Source: Candidatus Daviesbacteria bacterium (GTDB taxonomy: Bacteria > Patescibacteria > Microgenomatia > Daviesbacterales > UBA10151). From it: DNA of 64,000 nucleotides. A program made the translations under genes and the position numbers. The stretch spans positions 186,001-250,000 of the forward strand of contig JAQTZF010000001.1 of NCBI GenBank assembly GCA_028687915.1, given 5' to 3'. Shown here piece by piece: positions 1 to 8,680 of this stretch. A model generated the notes under the pieces. The model saw only the letters and a list, made by a program, of their open reading frames with translations, was not told where the DNA came from and did no database searches. Positions within the stretch are counted from its first letter, which is position 1. Each line of letters starts with the position of its first letter.

Positions 1-627
1 ACAATAATCCCTGATGAAGATGGTGTTCCATATAAATACAAACAAGGTGAAAAATTTCCAAAACAAGAAACTTATTTGCTCTGCCGTTGTGGCAAATCTA
101 AAAATAAACCATATTGTGATCAAACACATCTAAAAATTGGATTTAAGGCAAAAGAGACAGCCAGTAAGGAAAAATATCTTAATCAAGCTGAAATGCTTGA
201 AGGGCCTGATCTGGATTTATCTGATGCAGCATCTCTTTGTGCTTCTGCCAGTTTTTGTGATCGGGCAGGTGGTACGTGGCAATTAACAAAAAATTCCAAT
301 AATGCAAAATCTAAAAAACTTGCAGTAGAACAGTGTGCTAATTGTCCTTCTGGTAGATTGGTAGCCTGGGATAAAAAAACAGGAAAAGCAATTGAACCAA
401 AGTTTGAAAAAAGTATAAGTATAATTGAAGATGCTGCTTCAAACACCAGTGGACCAGTGTGGGTTAAAGGTGGTGTACAAATTGAAGAAGATGATGGAGA
501 GAAGTTAGAAATTAGAAATAGAGTAACTTTATGCCGTTGCGGAAAATCAAAAAATAAACCCTATTGTGATGGTTCTCACATTGAAGTTGACTTTAATGAT
601 GGGGATGAGAGTTTAAAAACTGCTTGA
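1..627 (+). CDS. CDGSH iron-sulfur domain protein, 5' end outside window
   Basis: The frame is open from base 1 without a start codon, so the N-terminus lies upstream of the window; the TTG at 76 is an internal Leu. Two CDGSH-type motifs are visible. The first starts with CRC at codons 28-30 and ends CDQTH, so Gln replaces the usual Gly. The second lies near 532-582 and ends in a canonical CDGSH. Between them is a Cys-containing stretch (CASASFCD, then QCANCPSGRL) typical of multi-domain bacterial CDGSH proteins. In this family three Cys and one His bind a [2Fe-2S] cluster used in redox or cluster transfer; the substrate is unknown here. Ends with TGA. Confidence 0.88.
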   Translation, partial: TIIPDEDGVPYKYKQGEKFPKQETYLLCRCGKSKNKPYCDQTHLKIGFKAKETASKEKYLNQAEMLEGPDLDLSDAASLCASASFCDRAGGTWQLTKNSNNAKSKKLAVEQCANCPSGRLVAWDKKTGKAIEPKFEKSISIIEDAASNTSGPVWVKGGVQIEEDDGEKLEIRNRVTLCRCGKSKNKPYCDGSHIEVDFNDGDESLKTA

Positions 628-651
628 TTGCTGGAAAGTAAGTAATATAAT
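624..651 (+). promoter_or_regulatory. Predicted promoter for the 672 gene
   Basis: TTGATT (624-629) and TATAAT (646-651) are separated by 16 bases. The -35 box overlaps the stop codon of the CDGSH gene. Predicted transcription starts near 658, giving a leader of about 14 bases before the ATG at 672. No Shine-Dalgarno site is visible. Confidence 0.5.
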
Positions 652-671
652 TAACTTCTAAATATAAATTT

Positions 672-1079
672 ATGGCTAACGCAGAAACTCTAAAATTAAC
701 AAATGGTGATTTAGCTGTTTATGTAAACAGTTATGTGGAAAAGATGGAAGTTGCACCATGTTTACCTGGTGTTAAAGTAGAGGTTTATTTTGGAACCTTT
801 GGTGAAATAATTAGACGTCCTTTTGCAGGAATACCTCATGTCACGCCTGTAAGGGGTCCAATAGTTGATCTTAGAGTTGTTAGTGCGAATATTATTGATC
901 AGGGTAATATTGGTATCAGGCCTTTATACTACTCCAATGGTTTTTTAAGAGTTGAGGAAGATAATGGGATTTTTCAGTGTTATGGAGATGAAAAATTAGA
1001 ACAACAATTAGTTGCTGCTGGTTTAGGAATAAGATTTCGAAATAGGGGAAGTATAATGAAATTTTTGCCATCTAAATAA
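672..1079 (+). CDS. Hypothetical protein, 135 aa
   Basis: I do not recognise a family. The protein is soluble, without signal peptide or membrane segment, and mixed in composition; a middle stretch (PFAGIPHVTPVRGPIVDLRV) looks beta-rich. It has its own predicted promoter and is convergent with sbcC, whose 3' end lies 50 bases downstream. The ATG start is supported by promoter position and normal codon use. No function is assigned. Confidence 0.7.
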   Translation: MANAETLKLTNGDLAVYVNSYVEKMEVAPCLPGVKVEVYFGTFGEIIRRPFAGIPHVTPVRGPIVDLRVVSANIIDQGNIGIRPLYYSNGFLRVEEDNGIFQCYGDEKLEQQLVAAGLGIRFRNRGSIMKFLPSK

Positions 1080-1129
1080 TTTAAACTCATAGAAAAAAGA
1101 GAGAAAATGGTTGGCAGTAAAGATAATTA

Positions 1130-3289
1130 TTAAGCTCCAATAACTTTAAAAGTAGAACCTGAGGTACCTTTTGAAACCTCAATTCTGGTAGGAAATTCTT
1201 CTTTTAATTCTTCCAAATGAGTAATAACTAAAATCTTTTCAAAATCATTTTTTATAGCATCCAGTGCCTCAACTATTCTGGTTCTTCCTTGGGCGTCTTG
1301 TGTTCCAAACCCTTCATCAATTACTAAAAATTGAAGTTTAGCCCCAGCTCTGTGAGTTAATAATTTTGACAGAGCAAGACGGACGGCAAAATTAACCCTA
1401 AATTGTTCACCACCAGAGTAAGCTTCATAAGGTCTTTCTCCCATTTCATCAGAAATAATTATATCCAAAGTTTCTACAATTCCTTTTTCTCCACCGGATA
1501 CTTTAGTTTTTGTTTCTCTTTGAGTTTGTAAACTTATTTTCATTCTTCCGTCTGATAATTTATCCAGTAATCTGTTTGCCTCATCCTCAATTTCGGGGAT
1601 GGCAGTTTCGATAATCATAGCTTGGATACCTTTTTTACCAAATGCCAGAGCTAATTCTTCAAAGGACTCTTTTTCTGCTTTTAATAATGATTTTTCATCT
1701 GTTTTTATTTTTTGAGTTTTTTCCAGTTGGGCAGTTCTTGAGATAAGCTCATTAATCTGACCTAAAACTCCGTTTGCTTCTTTTTCTTCCTGTCTTTTAC
1801 TATTTAATAAGTTTTCTGTTTCTAAAATATCCTTATTTGCTTCCATTATCTGATTTGATAAATCAGGATATTTGGCTATCTCTGCTTGCTGATCAGTTAC
1901 TTGTTTATTTTTATTTTGATAAAGTGTTCGCATTTCTACAACAACTTTTTGTTCTGATTCAAGGGTGGCCTGAAGACTAACCTTCATTTCTTTTTGTTGC
2001 TGCAGTTTTTCTAGATTTAAAAGTTTAGTGATTATATCCCGATACTTTTGATCATCATAGCTCACGCTTTTTATAGAAGATTCTAAAACTTCCTTTTCTT
2101 TTTCTTCTGTAACAGTTGTTATTTTAGCTAGCTCTTTTTGTAAGTTTTCAATTTGGTTAGAAAGTTCCTGGTGAACGTGGTCTTTTTCAGTTTTACCTAT
2201 TTCCTGTCCACAAGTAGGGCATTTAGCACCTTCTTTGTTCGCTTCTATTAGTTGTGATGAGAATTTTTCTATCTCTTTTTTAAATTGTTTGCTTTGCTGT
2301 TGTTTTAAATTAATAGCTCCCTGAATCTCTGATAATTTTTTTTCCAGTTCCAGTTTTTCTTGTTTTGCTTTTTCTTGTTTTGCTTTTTCTGCTTCCAAAT
2401 CTTTTAAGGCTCCTAGTTCAGTATCAATATCTTTTAAGGATTCAAGCTGTTTAGTAATTTGTTCAATTTTTTCTTTTCTGGTTTTGCCCTGAGAAGCAAT
2501 TTCATCTAGTTCTTTTTTATTTTGTAAATAATTTTGTTCTAATTTGATTCTTTGTTCAGAAGCTAGGGTTAAGGTTTCTTTTTGTGTCCTTAACATTTTT
2601 AATTTTTCATCAAATTCTTTTATCTCAGATTCTAATTTTAAGAGGGTTTCTTCAGCTACTTTTTTCTTTTCTGATCTTTCTTCTTTTTGGGTTAATTCTG
2701 CTTCAATCTCTAACACCTGGTACTCCAGAAGTTGTAATTTAGTTTGGATTTCCTTAACTTTTAATTTAGTTTTTTCTTCCAAAAGATCATAATGTGAAAG
2801 TCCCAAAATATCTGCCAATATTCTTTTACGTTCAGAAGCACCTTTGGTAGTAAATTCATCAGCATGCCCTTGTCTAAGAAATGCAGAGTTGGTAAATGTT
2901 TCATATGTTAAGTGAAGTGTGTTAATTATTTTTTGTTGAGTTGCTTTAATAGTGCCTTCTGTTAAATTGTGATTGCCGGATAAAAATTCAAGAGTTGTGG
3001 AGCCACCGCTTTTAATACTGCGTGATCTTTTTATAGTAAAAATATTTTCATCAAGTGCAAACGATAACTCAACACTCATTAATTGTTGACCTGAATGAAC
3101 CAAAGCATCATTGTTATCACCCAAGCGGGAAGAACCCCATATACACCAGGTCAGGGAGTCCAGTATTGATGATTTACCTGCTCCATTAGAACCAGAAATA
3201 GCAGCCAGGTGAAATTTGGTAAATTCCAATTCTGGTACATCAGAGCCATAAGATGTGAAGTTGGTTAATTTTAATTTAGTAGGGATCAT
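1130..3289 (-). CDS. sbcC: SbcC/Rad50-type DNA repair ATPase
   Basis: A 719-aa SMC-like ATPase that pairs with SbcD to process DNA ends and hairpins. Walker A (GSNGAGKS, residues 33-40) opens the head. Long Lys/Glu-rich coiled coils occupy about 170-350 and 370-560, separated by a zinc-hook CPTC at 357-360. The ABC signature (YSGGEQFRVNF, from 624) and Walker B with the catalytic Glu (FLVIDEGFG, about 654-662) close the second half of the head. The coils are shorter than in E. coli SbcC (about 1050 aa). The ATG directly follows the sbcD stop codon (TAA-ATG, no gap), so translation is probably coupled. Confidence 0.96.
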   Translation of the reverse strand: MIPTKLKLTNFTSYGSDVPELEFTKFHLAAISGSNGAGKSSILDSLTWCIWGSSRLGDNNDALVHSGQQLMSVELSFALDENIFTIKRSRSIKSGGSTTLEFLSGNHNLTEGTIKATQQKIINTLHLTYETFTNSAFLRQGHADEFTTKGASERKRILADILGLSHYDLLEEKTKLKVKEIQTKLQLLEYQVLEIEAELTQKEERSEKKKVAEETLLKLESEIKEFDEKLKMLRTQKETLTLASEQRIKLEQNYLQNKKELDEIASQGKTRKEKIEQITKQLESLKDIDTELGALKDLEAEKAKQEKAKQEKLELEKKLSEIQGAINLKQQQSKQFKKEIEKFSSQLIEANKEGAKCPTCGQEIGKTEKDHVHQELSNQIENLQKELAKITTVTEEKEKEVLESSIKSVSYDDQKYRDIITKLLNLEKLQQQKEMKVSLQATLESEQKVVVEMRTLYQNKNKQVTDQQAEIAKYPDLSNQIMEANKDILETENLLNSKRQEEKEANGVLGQINELISRTAQLEKTQKIKTDEKSLLKAEKESFEELALAFGKKGIQAMIIETAIPEIEDEANRLLDKLSDGRMKISLQTQRETKTKVSGGEKGIVETLDIIISDEMGERPYEAYSGGEQFRVNFAVRLALSKLLTHRAGAKLQFLVIDEGFGTQDAQGRTRIVEALDAIKNDFEKILVITHLEELKEEFPTRIEVSKGTSGSTFKVIGA

Positions 3290-4444
3290 TTAACTTTCTA
3301 ATACCTTTACTGCTAAGTTTTCTAATAATTTAATTTTTTCAGGAGAATATTGTTTGCTTTTAAAATATGTTTGTAAGGCCTCAAGTGGGGAAAGCCTTTC
3401 TACTTCAATTTGATTATCTAATTTTAATCTTTCTTTTCTTTCTACATTTCTGGAAATTCCTGCAATATTAAAAGCACTTGTAAGTGCTTTTTTAATTTTA
3501 TCCATTTCTATTTGTTTTTCTAAATCAGCCGGGATATTGATAACTACTTTTACAATTGCATCATCAATTATATTTTTACTAATTTCTTTTAAAACTGTTT
3601 CAGTAGGATCTATATCTGTTGCCAAAAGATCAACGTTTATTGATAAAAACTTTCGGCAATTACTGGGAACTAATTTAAATGTAGCTTTTTTAGGAACAGG
3701 AATATCTATCATAATAAATCCCTTTTCTTCTTTGGCTTCTCCAAAATCTATTCTCTCTGGGGAGCCAGAATAAACTACTGGTGGATTACTGCTTAATATT
3801 TGATGTTTGTGAATATGCCCCAAGGCTACATAAGACAGCCTTCTGTCTGTTAAAAGTGATAAGGGGACAGTTACATCAGATCCTATTGCCAAACCCTTTT
3901 CAGAACCCATAGAGGATCCCTCTACCTCTAAGTGTCCAACTACAATAGCAGGGCAAGTCTCATCAATTCTTTCATAAAAAGATAATAATTTTTCTCCTAA
4001 ATCTTTAAATTCAGTTTTGTGTAACCAGGGGGCAGTAATAACTTGCAACAAACCTGATTTAGTAGGGATTTTTAAAAATTCTGGCTTTCTTGAAACCCAA
4101 ACATTATCAATTTCTAAGGCTGAATAGATATCTAAAGTATTAGCCTTGCCTTCTGCATTAGGGGTATCGTGATTTCCCACAACTAAAATAACTGGAATTC
4201 CTGCTTTGGATAATTTCTTAATCCTTTCCCCAAAACCTTTTTGTTGGGTGGGAGAAGGATCTCTGGTTTTATAAGCATCTCCTGCTAATAAAAAAGCATC
4301 AACTCCTTCAGAGATAGCAGTATCTACCATCAAATCAAATGTGTTAAAGAAATCTATTAGTCTTGAATCTAAGCCAGTTTCCGGGTCAAGTTTACTGTAG
4401 TTGCTCATACCAATATGTAAGTCACCAGTATGTAAAAGCTTCAT
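3290..4444 (-). CDS. sbcD: SbcD/Mre11-type exonuclease
   Basis: A 384-aa calcineurin-like metallophosphoesterase, the nuclease partner of SbcC. The metal-binding motifs appear in order: GDLHIG near residue 7, AGDAY near 54, GNHDT near 93, GHLEVEG near 170 and GHIHKHQ near 210. The C-terminal third is the capping and SbcC-binding region and is less conserved. It is the first gene of a two-gene operon, and its stop abuts the sbcC start. A TACAAT box ends 7 bases before the ATG, suggesting a leaderless transcript. Confidence 0.96.
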   Translation of the reverse strand: MKLLHTGDLHIGMSNYSKLDPETGLDSRLIDFFNTFDLMVDTAISEGVDAFLLAGDAYKTRDPSPTQQKGFGERIKKLSKAGIPVILVVGNHDTPNAEGKANTLDIYSALEIDNVWVSRKPEFLKIPTKSGLLQVITAPWLHKTEFKDLGEKLLSFYERIDETCPAIVVGHLEVEGSSMGSEKGLAIGSDVTVPLSLLTDRRLSYVALGHIHKHQILSSNPPVVYSGSPERIDFGEAKEEKGFIMIDIPVPKKATFKLVPSNCRKFLSINVDLLATDIDPTETVLKEISKNIIDDAIVKVVINIPADLEKQIEMDKIKKALTSAFNIAGISRNVERKERLKLDNQIEVERLSPLEALQTYFKSKQYSPEKIKLLENLAVKVLES

Positions 4445-4451
4445 GGTTTGG

Positions 4452-4457
4452 ATTGTA
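4452..4457 (-). promoter_or_regulatory. -10 box of sbcD promoter
   Basis: On the minus strand TACAAT lies 7 bases upstream of the sbcD ATG. A poor -35 candidate (TTTCTA) sits 17 bases further upstream. The spacing places transcription start at or next to the start codon. Confidence 0.45.
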
Positions 4458-4488
4458 ACATCAGCAAGTTAAGTTAGAAAGAGAGAAG

Positions 4489-4517
4489 TTGACAGTTTAA
4501 GGTAAAGAGCAGACAAT
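4489..4517 (+). promoter_or_regulatory. Predicted leaderless promoter for the 4525 gene
   Basis: A perfect TTGACA (4489-4494), 17-base spacer and GACAAT (4512-4517), followed by only 7 bases before ATG 4525. It is divergent from the sbcDC promoter. No Shine-Dalgarno sequence can fit in the predicted transcript. Confidence 0.6.
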
Positions 4518-4524
4518 TTAAAAG

Positions 4525-5226
4525 ATGTCAAAACAAAATGGTTTTACCCCAATTGCTGTAATAATTGCATTGGTAATTTTATTGGTTGCAGCGGTAGCAG
4601 GGATTATATTCTTTTCAAATAAAACACCACAGCCTGCACCTATCCAAGGTATCTTAACTGTTACACCAACTGTATCTGTAGTTTTATCCCCAACAGTTTC
4701 TGTTACATCTACTCCCACACCAACTAAATCTTATCCTGGAACTACCCAATATATTTCTCCAAAATTAAAAGTAGCTTTTAACTATTTAGTTAATCAAGAT
4801 GGACAAAAGGCTTTGGTTAAGGAATCTGGTAGTAAAATATATGTGTATATAGAAGGAACGAGCTTTGATAAAGGGCAGTATGTAGAAGTTTTTAATAAAA
4901 ATAAAAGTGATACTTTGGCAGAAGCTATTGAAAAACAATTTCTAGGTGGTATTTCTAAAACTGATTGTTTTGTAGCTCCTTATACTGTTAAATCCAGTCT
5001 TGCAAATTATTCTGCAGATACTATTTCTTATCCAAAAAATGCTGATTTAGGTCCTGGAGAGATTCCAGCTAAATGTCCACAAAAATATAGTGAGTCAAAT
5101 GGAATTAGTTATTTTCTGGCAGATAGCAATCATCCAGATAAATTCCTCTTTTTTAGTATTGGTCAGTATGGTATAAGTGCAGGTAATAATATCCTGTGGC
5201 AGGATACTATTATTTTTACAGACTAA
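4525..5226 (+). CDS. Membrane-anchored extracytoplasmic protein with KGF-like N-terminus
   Basis: 233 aa. The short polar head MSKQNGF is followed by one hydrophobic segment (about 8-31) and a Pro/Thr/Ser-rich linker (about 35-72), then a globular domain with two Cys (in SKTDCFVAPY and AKCPQKYS) that could form a disulfide. The NGF-hydrophobic start recalls prepilin-type or class III signal peptides, but the Glu usually found at position +5 is missing, so processing is uncertain. Similar N-termini recur at 45644, 61719 and 61951. The globular domain is not recognised. Confidence 0.75.
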   Translation: MSKQNGFTPIAVIIALVILLVAAVAGIIFFSNKTPQPAPIQGILTVTPTVSVVLSPTVSVTSTPTPTKSYPGTTQYISPKLKVAFNYLVNQDGQKALVKESGSKIYVYIEGTSFDKGQYVEVFNKNKSDTLAEAIEKQFLGGISKTDCFVAPYTVKSSLANYSADTISYPKNADLGPGEIPAKCPQKYSESNGISYFLADSNHPDKFLFFSIGQYGISAGNNILWQDTIIFTD

Positions 5227-5233
5227 CTTCTTA

Positions 5234-5701
5234 ATGGATTTAAAACCTGGTATTGATTTTACTGCTGTTTCAGTTTCTTTCTATTGCCATAATGATGATG
5301 GGCTATTTGTGTTACATAAAAGAAGTGAAAATTGCAGGGATGAAATTGGAACTTGGGATTTTGGGGGAGGAAGATTAGAATTTGGGGAAGATCCTGAGGT
5401 AGGGGTTTTAAGAGAAGTTTTAGAAGAGTATGGAGTTGAGGGGGAAATTATAGAACAGCTTCCAGCGCTATCATTAATCCGGGAAAATAAGGGAATTACA
5501 ACTCATTGGTTAAGTATTCCGTTTTTGATTAAAGTAGATATAACAAAGATTAAAAATGGTGATCCGGAAAAAATATCCGAGATAGAATTTTTTACTTTGG
5601 ATAATTTGCCCCAACCATTACACAAAGGAGCAACACATACCCTTAAAAAGTTTGAAAAACATTTCGATAAGTATAAAAAATCTAAATCCGGTAAAAGTTA
5701 A
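5234..5701 (+). CDS. Nudix hydrolase
   Basis: A 155-aa Nudix protein that hydrolyses a nucleoside diphosphate linked to another moiety. The complete Nudix box reads GRLEFGEDPEVGVLREVLEE followed by YGV, fitting G-x5-E-x7-R-E-U-x-E-E-x-G-U. The substrate cannot be read from the sequence. I chose ATG 5234 over an upstream in-frame GTG at 5177, because residues before it lie inside the previous gene and do not belong to the fold. The last 20 bases overlap the end of the convergent methyltransferase gene. Confidence 0.9.
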   Translation: MDLKPGIDFTAVSVSFYCHNDDGLFVLHKRSENCRDEIGTWDFGGGRLEFGEDPEVGVLREVLEEYGVEGEIIEQLPALSLIRENKGITTHWLSIPFLIKVDITKIKNGDPEKISEIEFFTLDNLPQPLHKGATHTLKKFEKHFDKYKKSKSGKS

Positions 5702-6188
5702 AATCTCCAATTTTTTTATAAGGTTTTAGTTTTTGAAAATGATAAGTTTGAGTAATTATGATAGTTTTTTTCTTTAATTCTTTTGTTAGTTTTTCTTCTA
5801 GCTTTTTTACACCTTTTGTCAAAAGATAAATATAGATAATATTGGCGTCAGAATAATTTTTATTAAAAACATTACCGTGAATAAACTTTGTATTTGGTAA
5901 ATTTAAATTTCTTGCTTTTAGTGCAGAATACCAAACACGTAAAATAGACTGTTCAATTCCCACCGCATCTGCACCCATTGATGCTGCTTCATAAACCACA
6001 CGTCCGTCACCTGAGCCCAGTTCATAAAACTTTTTACCCTTTCTTACCCTGGCAAATTTAAGAACTTTATTTATATTTTTCATTTTAGTAGGAACATAAG
6101 GAGCGTCTGTTCCAGCTAACCATGATAAGGCTAGCGCGCAAAAAGGAAAGAAAAATAAACTAAAAATAATAAGATCTAGTGATGACAT
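5682..6188 (-). CDS. Membrane-anchored SAM-dependent methyltransferase
   Basis: 168 aa from the chosen ATG at 6188. An N-terminal hydrophobic helix (about residues 4-25) is followed by a Rossmann-type methyltransferase core with SAM motif I (YELGSGDGRVV) and the acidic end of strand 2 (AVGIEQS). Motif IV is weak (ANIIYIYLL), so the target is unknown. An upstream in-frame ATG at 6260 would overlap the FemAB gene by 73 bases. The 6188 start shares TAATG with the FemAB stop, which implies coupled translation. Tethering beside a peptidoglycan-type transferase suggests an envelope role, but this is inference. Confidence 0.85.
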   Translation of the reverse strand: MSSLDLIIFSLFFFPFCALALSWLAGTDAPYVPTKMKNINKVLKFARVRKGKKFYELGSGDGRVVYEAASMGADAVGIEQSILRVWYSALKARNLNLPNTKFIHGNVFNKNYSDANIIYIYLLTKGVKKLEEKLTKELKKKTIIITQTYHFQKLKPYKKIGDFNFYRI

Positions 6189-7216
6189 TAATTTGGTCTG
6201 ATTAGCTTTAATAAAAAGACTTTTAAGGGTAACATAATATCCACAAAAGTAAAAGTCCAAAAAACGAGAGGATTAAAGACTAAATCATAGGTATCTATAT
6301 ATTCTACAAGTCTGGCTCCAGTGCCTGATTTAAACCTGGTAAAGCCTTTGTAGGAGTCGTTTTCAGGGGCATTTGGATCAGCAGCACCCCAAAGATCAAA
6401 ATATTTAAGATTTAATTTCTTGCCAAATTTAATTGCTTCCCAGGCAGTTTTATTGGTTGCCATCACATTTTTATATTCTGCGGAAGATCCTCCATAAGGG
6501 TAATAAAGAGTGTCATGAAAGTTTACTAGCATCCAAGCATTTAAGGGGAGTGGTTTTTTTAGACCAGAGGGGGTGTAGAAAGCAATTGCTACTCGTGCCA
6601 GTCCTGCTTTTTTTAATATTTCCCAAATTTCTTTATGATATTGGGGAGTGTGTCCAAAATAATTTTGTCTGCTACAAGTTTCAAAAAATAGTTTTAAATA
6701 AATTTCAAAAGCTTCATCGTCAGTTCTTTCTTCAACAAAAACCCCGTGTTTTTCAGCAATTTTAATGTTATACCTAAACTTTTGATGCATTTTGCTTAGT
6801 ATTTGTTGCTCATCCTGTGTTAAATCAATGACATAGTTATACTTTGTAAAATGAGGTTTAGGAGATTTTTTAAATCTTTTATCAACTGATATTTTATTCA
6901 TTCCGCTTTCGATATTAGGCTCAATTTTAATAAATGCACAGTTTTCTTCTTTTCCAATTTTTATTAAGGCTTCGCCTAAGTTTTTATCAGGTACAGGCCC
7001 TTTGGCTAAATAACCTACCAAATAATTAGTAAATGGAATCTTATGAAAAGAAAGATGAAAGGCAACTTTTAGTTGACCATTTTCATATAAACCAAAACGT
7101 TTTAATTTAGTGCCGAGGTTTTGACGGAACTCCCCCCATTCCCATGATTGCACGATGTGAGTGACGCATTTATTATACTCGTCTTTTTGCTCGTTACTGA
7201 TTTCTTTTAAATCCAT
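6188..7216 (-). CDS. FemAB/FemX-type aminoacyltransferase
   Basis: A 342-aa member of the FemABX family, which adds amino acids from aminoacyl-tRNA to the stem or cross-bridge of peptidoglycan precursors. Typical GNAT-like repeats are visible: SWEWGEFRQNLG near 24, KMHQKFRYNIKIAEKHGV near 143, then YYPYGGSS and FDLWGAADPNAP toward the C-terminus. The extreme C-terminus carries a hydrophobic segment followed by basic residues (KVFLLKLIRPN), which may touch the membrane. A TATAAT box lies 6 bases upstream of the ATG. It is translationally coupled to the downstream methyltransferase. Confidence 0.92.
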   Translation of the reverse strand: MDLKEISNEQKDEYNKCVTHIVQSWEWGEFRQNLGTKLKRFGLYENGQLKVAFHLSFHKIPFTNYLVGYLAKGPVPDKNLGEALIKIGKEENCAFIKIEPNIESGMNKISVDKRFKKSPKPHFTKYNYVIDLTQDEQQILSKMHQKFRYNIKIAEKHGVFVEERTDDEAFEIYLKLFFETCSRQNYFGHTPQYHKEIWEILKKAGLARVAIAFYTPSGLKKPLPLNAWMLVNFHDTLYYPYGGSSAEYKNVMATNKTAWEAIKFGKKLNLKYFDLWGAADPNAPENDSYKGFTRFKSGTGARLVEYIDTYDLVFNPLVFWTFTFVDIMLPLKVFLLKLIRPN

Positions 7217-7222
7217 AATTGT

Positions 7223-7228
7223 ATTATA
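7223..7228 (-). promoter_or_regulatory. -10 box of femAB-type gene promoter
   Basis: TATAAT on the minus strand ends 6 bases before the ATG at 7216, predicting a leaderless mRNA. A possible -35 (CTGACA, minus strand, about 7249-7254) has a long 20-base spacer and is doubtful. The promoter is divergent from that at 7247-7275. Confidence 0.5.
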
Positions 7229-7246
7229 TATGTATAGCTGAATTAT

Positions 7247-7275
7247 TTGTCAGATAGATAAGAAGATGATATTAT
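7247..7275 (+). promoter_or_regulatory. Predicted promoter for the 7294 gene
   Basis: TTGTCA (7247-7252), 17-base spacer, TATTAT (7270-7275). Transcription would start near 7282, leaving about 12 bases before ATG 7294 and no Shine-Dalgarno site. Confidence 0.6.
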
Positions 7276-7293
7276 ACAGACGATAAATTTGAA

Positions 7294-7920
7294 ATGGAAA
7301 TAACAAAGAAAACAATTATTATAGCAGTGGTCTCAGTAATTATAGTTGCAGTGATTCTTAGTGGAGTTTTCTATTTATTAAAGAATTCAAAACAAATAGT
7401 AAGTGGTAGTAAGAATACTAATCCCTTAGCAAGACTAGGGGTTATTACCAGTAACACTAGCCCTACACCAACTTCTACAGCACAAAATAATTCATTACCT
7501 GTAACTAATAATCAAACTAATCAAGGATCAACCAATACAAAAACATATCAAGGTATAAACTTTACTTTTCAATACCCTCAAAAATGGGGGATTTTAACTT
7601 GTAGTGATTCTCAAAACTTAGAGCTGGATCCTTATAATAGTAATGATTTAAGAAATTATTCGTGTGATCGGGCTATTAAACCAATTACTATTATTGTGTC
7701 TAATTCAGCTTTAAGTTGTGCAGGTGAGACAGTAAAGATTGGTAATAATACTGTAATTAGATCCAAAACAGAAACAGCTAACTGGCTTAAAAATCGCTGG
7801 TGTATTAATAAAAATGGCTTAAGCTTTGATGTTACAAATCGGGTTAATGGACAAGGAATAACTGGCACAGGTAAAGATGATTTTTCTTCTGATATTGAGA
7901 CAATAATTAAATCTCTTTAA
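7294..7920 (+). CDS. Membrane-anchored PsbP-like extracytoplasmic protein
   Basis: 208 aa: a short basic head, one hydrophobic helix (about 8-30), a Ser/Thr/Asn-rich linker (about 45-85) and a C-terminal domain opening with YQGINFTFQYPQKWG. The aromatic-rich Y-x-GxxFxYPxxW start is shared with the proteins at 45644 and 61951 and resembles PsbP-like domains of small secreted proteins. Four Cys in the domain may pair outside the cell. No catalytic motif is visible. It faces the SurA-like gene convergently. Confidence 0.75.
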   Translation: MEITKKTIIIAVVSVIIVAVILSGVFYLLKNSKQIVSGSKNTNPLARLGVITSNTSPTPTSTAQNNSLPVTNNQTNQGSTNTKTYQGINFTFQYPQKWGILTCSDSQNLELDPYNSNDLRNYSCDRAIKPITIIVSNSALSCAGETVKIGNNTVIRSKTETANWLKNRWCINKNGLSFDVTNRVNGQGITGTGKDDFSSDIETIIKSL

Positions 7921-7935
7921 AACTCACTCTAAGAC

Positions 7936-8634
7936 TTAGAAGATTTGGATGTTTGCTGCTTTTTTAATTTCCTGAAACTTCTGGCTGAAAACCTGATTTA
8001 GTTTTTGTGATCTAAGGTAGTCAGTTGCTTCTTTGGTCATTTCTGCTGGAGTTGATGATTGTAATTGCTCTTTATTTTCTTCAATGAACTTTGTTATTTC
8101 TTCTGCTGAAACAGAAGCTTCATTTTGATACATTTTTTCTAAGGATAGGGAAATTTTAATTTGTGTTCTTATACCAGTTCTTGTTTGGCCTTGTTGAGTT
8201 AAAAGAGAATCTAAAGCAGCAGCTCCACCAACTTGTTTTTCAATATCTGCAATTTTAGCATCTATTTCTGCTTCAGTAACTTTAACTCCTTTTTTCTGCG
8301 CTTCACCAAGGATAAGCTTTTCTTCGATAAGTTTTTCAACAGTTGTTTGATGGAATTGTTCGTCTTCTCTTTTTAATACTTCAAGATTTGTAATTGGGGC
8401 ACCATTAACTGTAGCAGCAATAAAAAGGCCTTTTTTATATGATGCAATTAGGGCAATAATAATGATGACAATTGCCAAATAGATGAGTTTATTTTTTCTT
8501 AGTTGCTCTGGCTTTAGAAGAGAGTTAAGAGAGAAGCCTTTAGCGGAGGAGGCATAGATTTCAGAGTCATTGATCTCACTTTTAACCGGAGTCTTTTTGA
8601 CTACTTTTTTCTTTGATACTTTTGCAGCTGGCAT
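7936..8634 (-). CDS. Membrane-anchored SurA-N-like chaperone without PPIase domain
   Basis: 232 aa: Lys-rich cytoplasmic head (1-50), one hydrophobic segment (about 50-68), then a helical domain that begins AATVNGAPITNLEVLKR and continues VEKLIEEKLILGEAQKKGV, the signature of the SurA/PrsA N-terminal chaperone domain. The parvulin domain that follows in SurA and PrsA is absent; the protein ends with more helices. A role in folding or delivering exported proteins is likely by family. Its promoter is leaderless-type, and it is co-directional with the G5-3D and helicase genes. Confidence 0.82.
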   Translation of the reverse strand: MPAAKVSKKKVVKKTPVKSEINDSEIYASSAKGFSLNSLLKPEQLRKNKLIYLAIVIIIIALIASYKKGLFIAATVNGAPITNLEVLKREDEQFHQTTVEKLIEEKLILGEAQKKGVKVTEAEIDAKIADIEKQVGGAAALDSLLTQQGQTRTGIRTQIKISLSLEKMYQNEASVSAEEITKFIEENKEQLQSSTPAEMTKEATDYLRSQKLNQVFSQKFQEIKKAANIQIF

Positions 8635-8641
8635 AATTGGG

Positions 8642-8671
8642 ATAGTAACAAACTATAGTACTTTTTGACAA
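8642..8671 (-). promoter_or_regulatory. Predicted leaderless promoter for the SurA-like gene
   Basis: On the minus strand TTGTCA (8671-8666), 18-base spacer, TACTAT (8647-8642), then 7 bases to the ATG at 8634. Confidence 0.55.
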
Positions 8672-8680
8672 GGGGGCAAA

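Noticed and set aside
5177..5233. Longer Nudix start (GTG 5177)
   Set aside because: It overlaps the upstream gene and adds residues with no family match.
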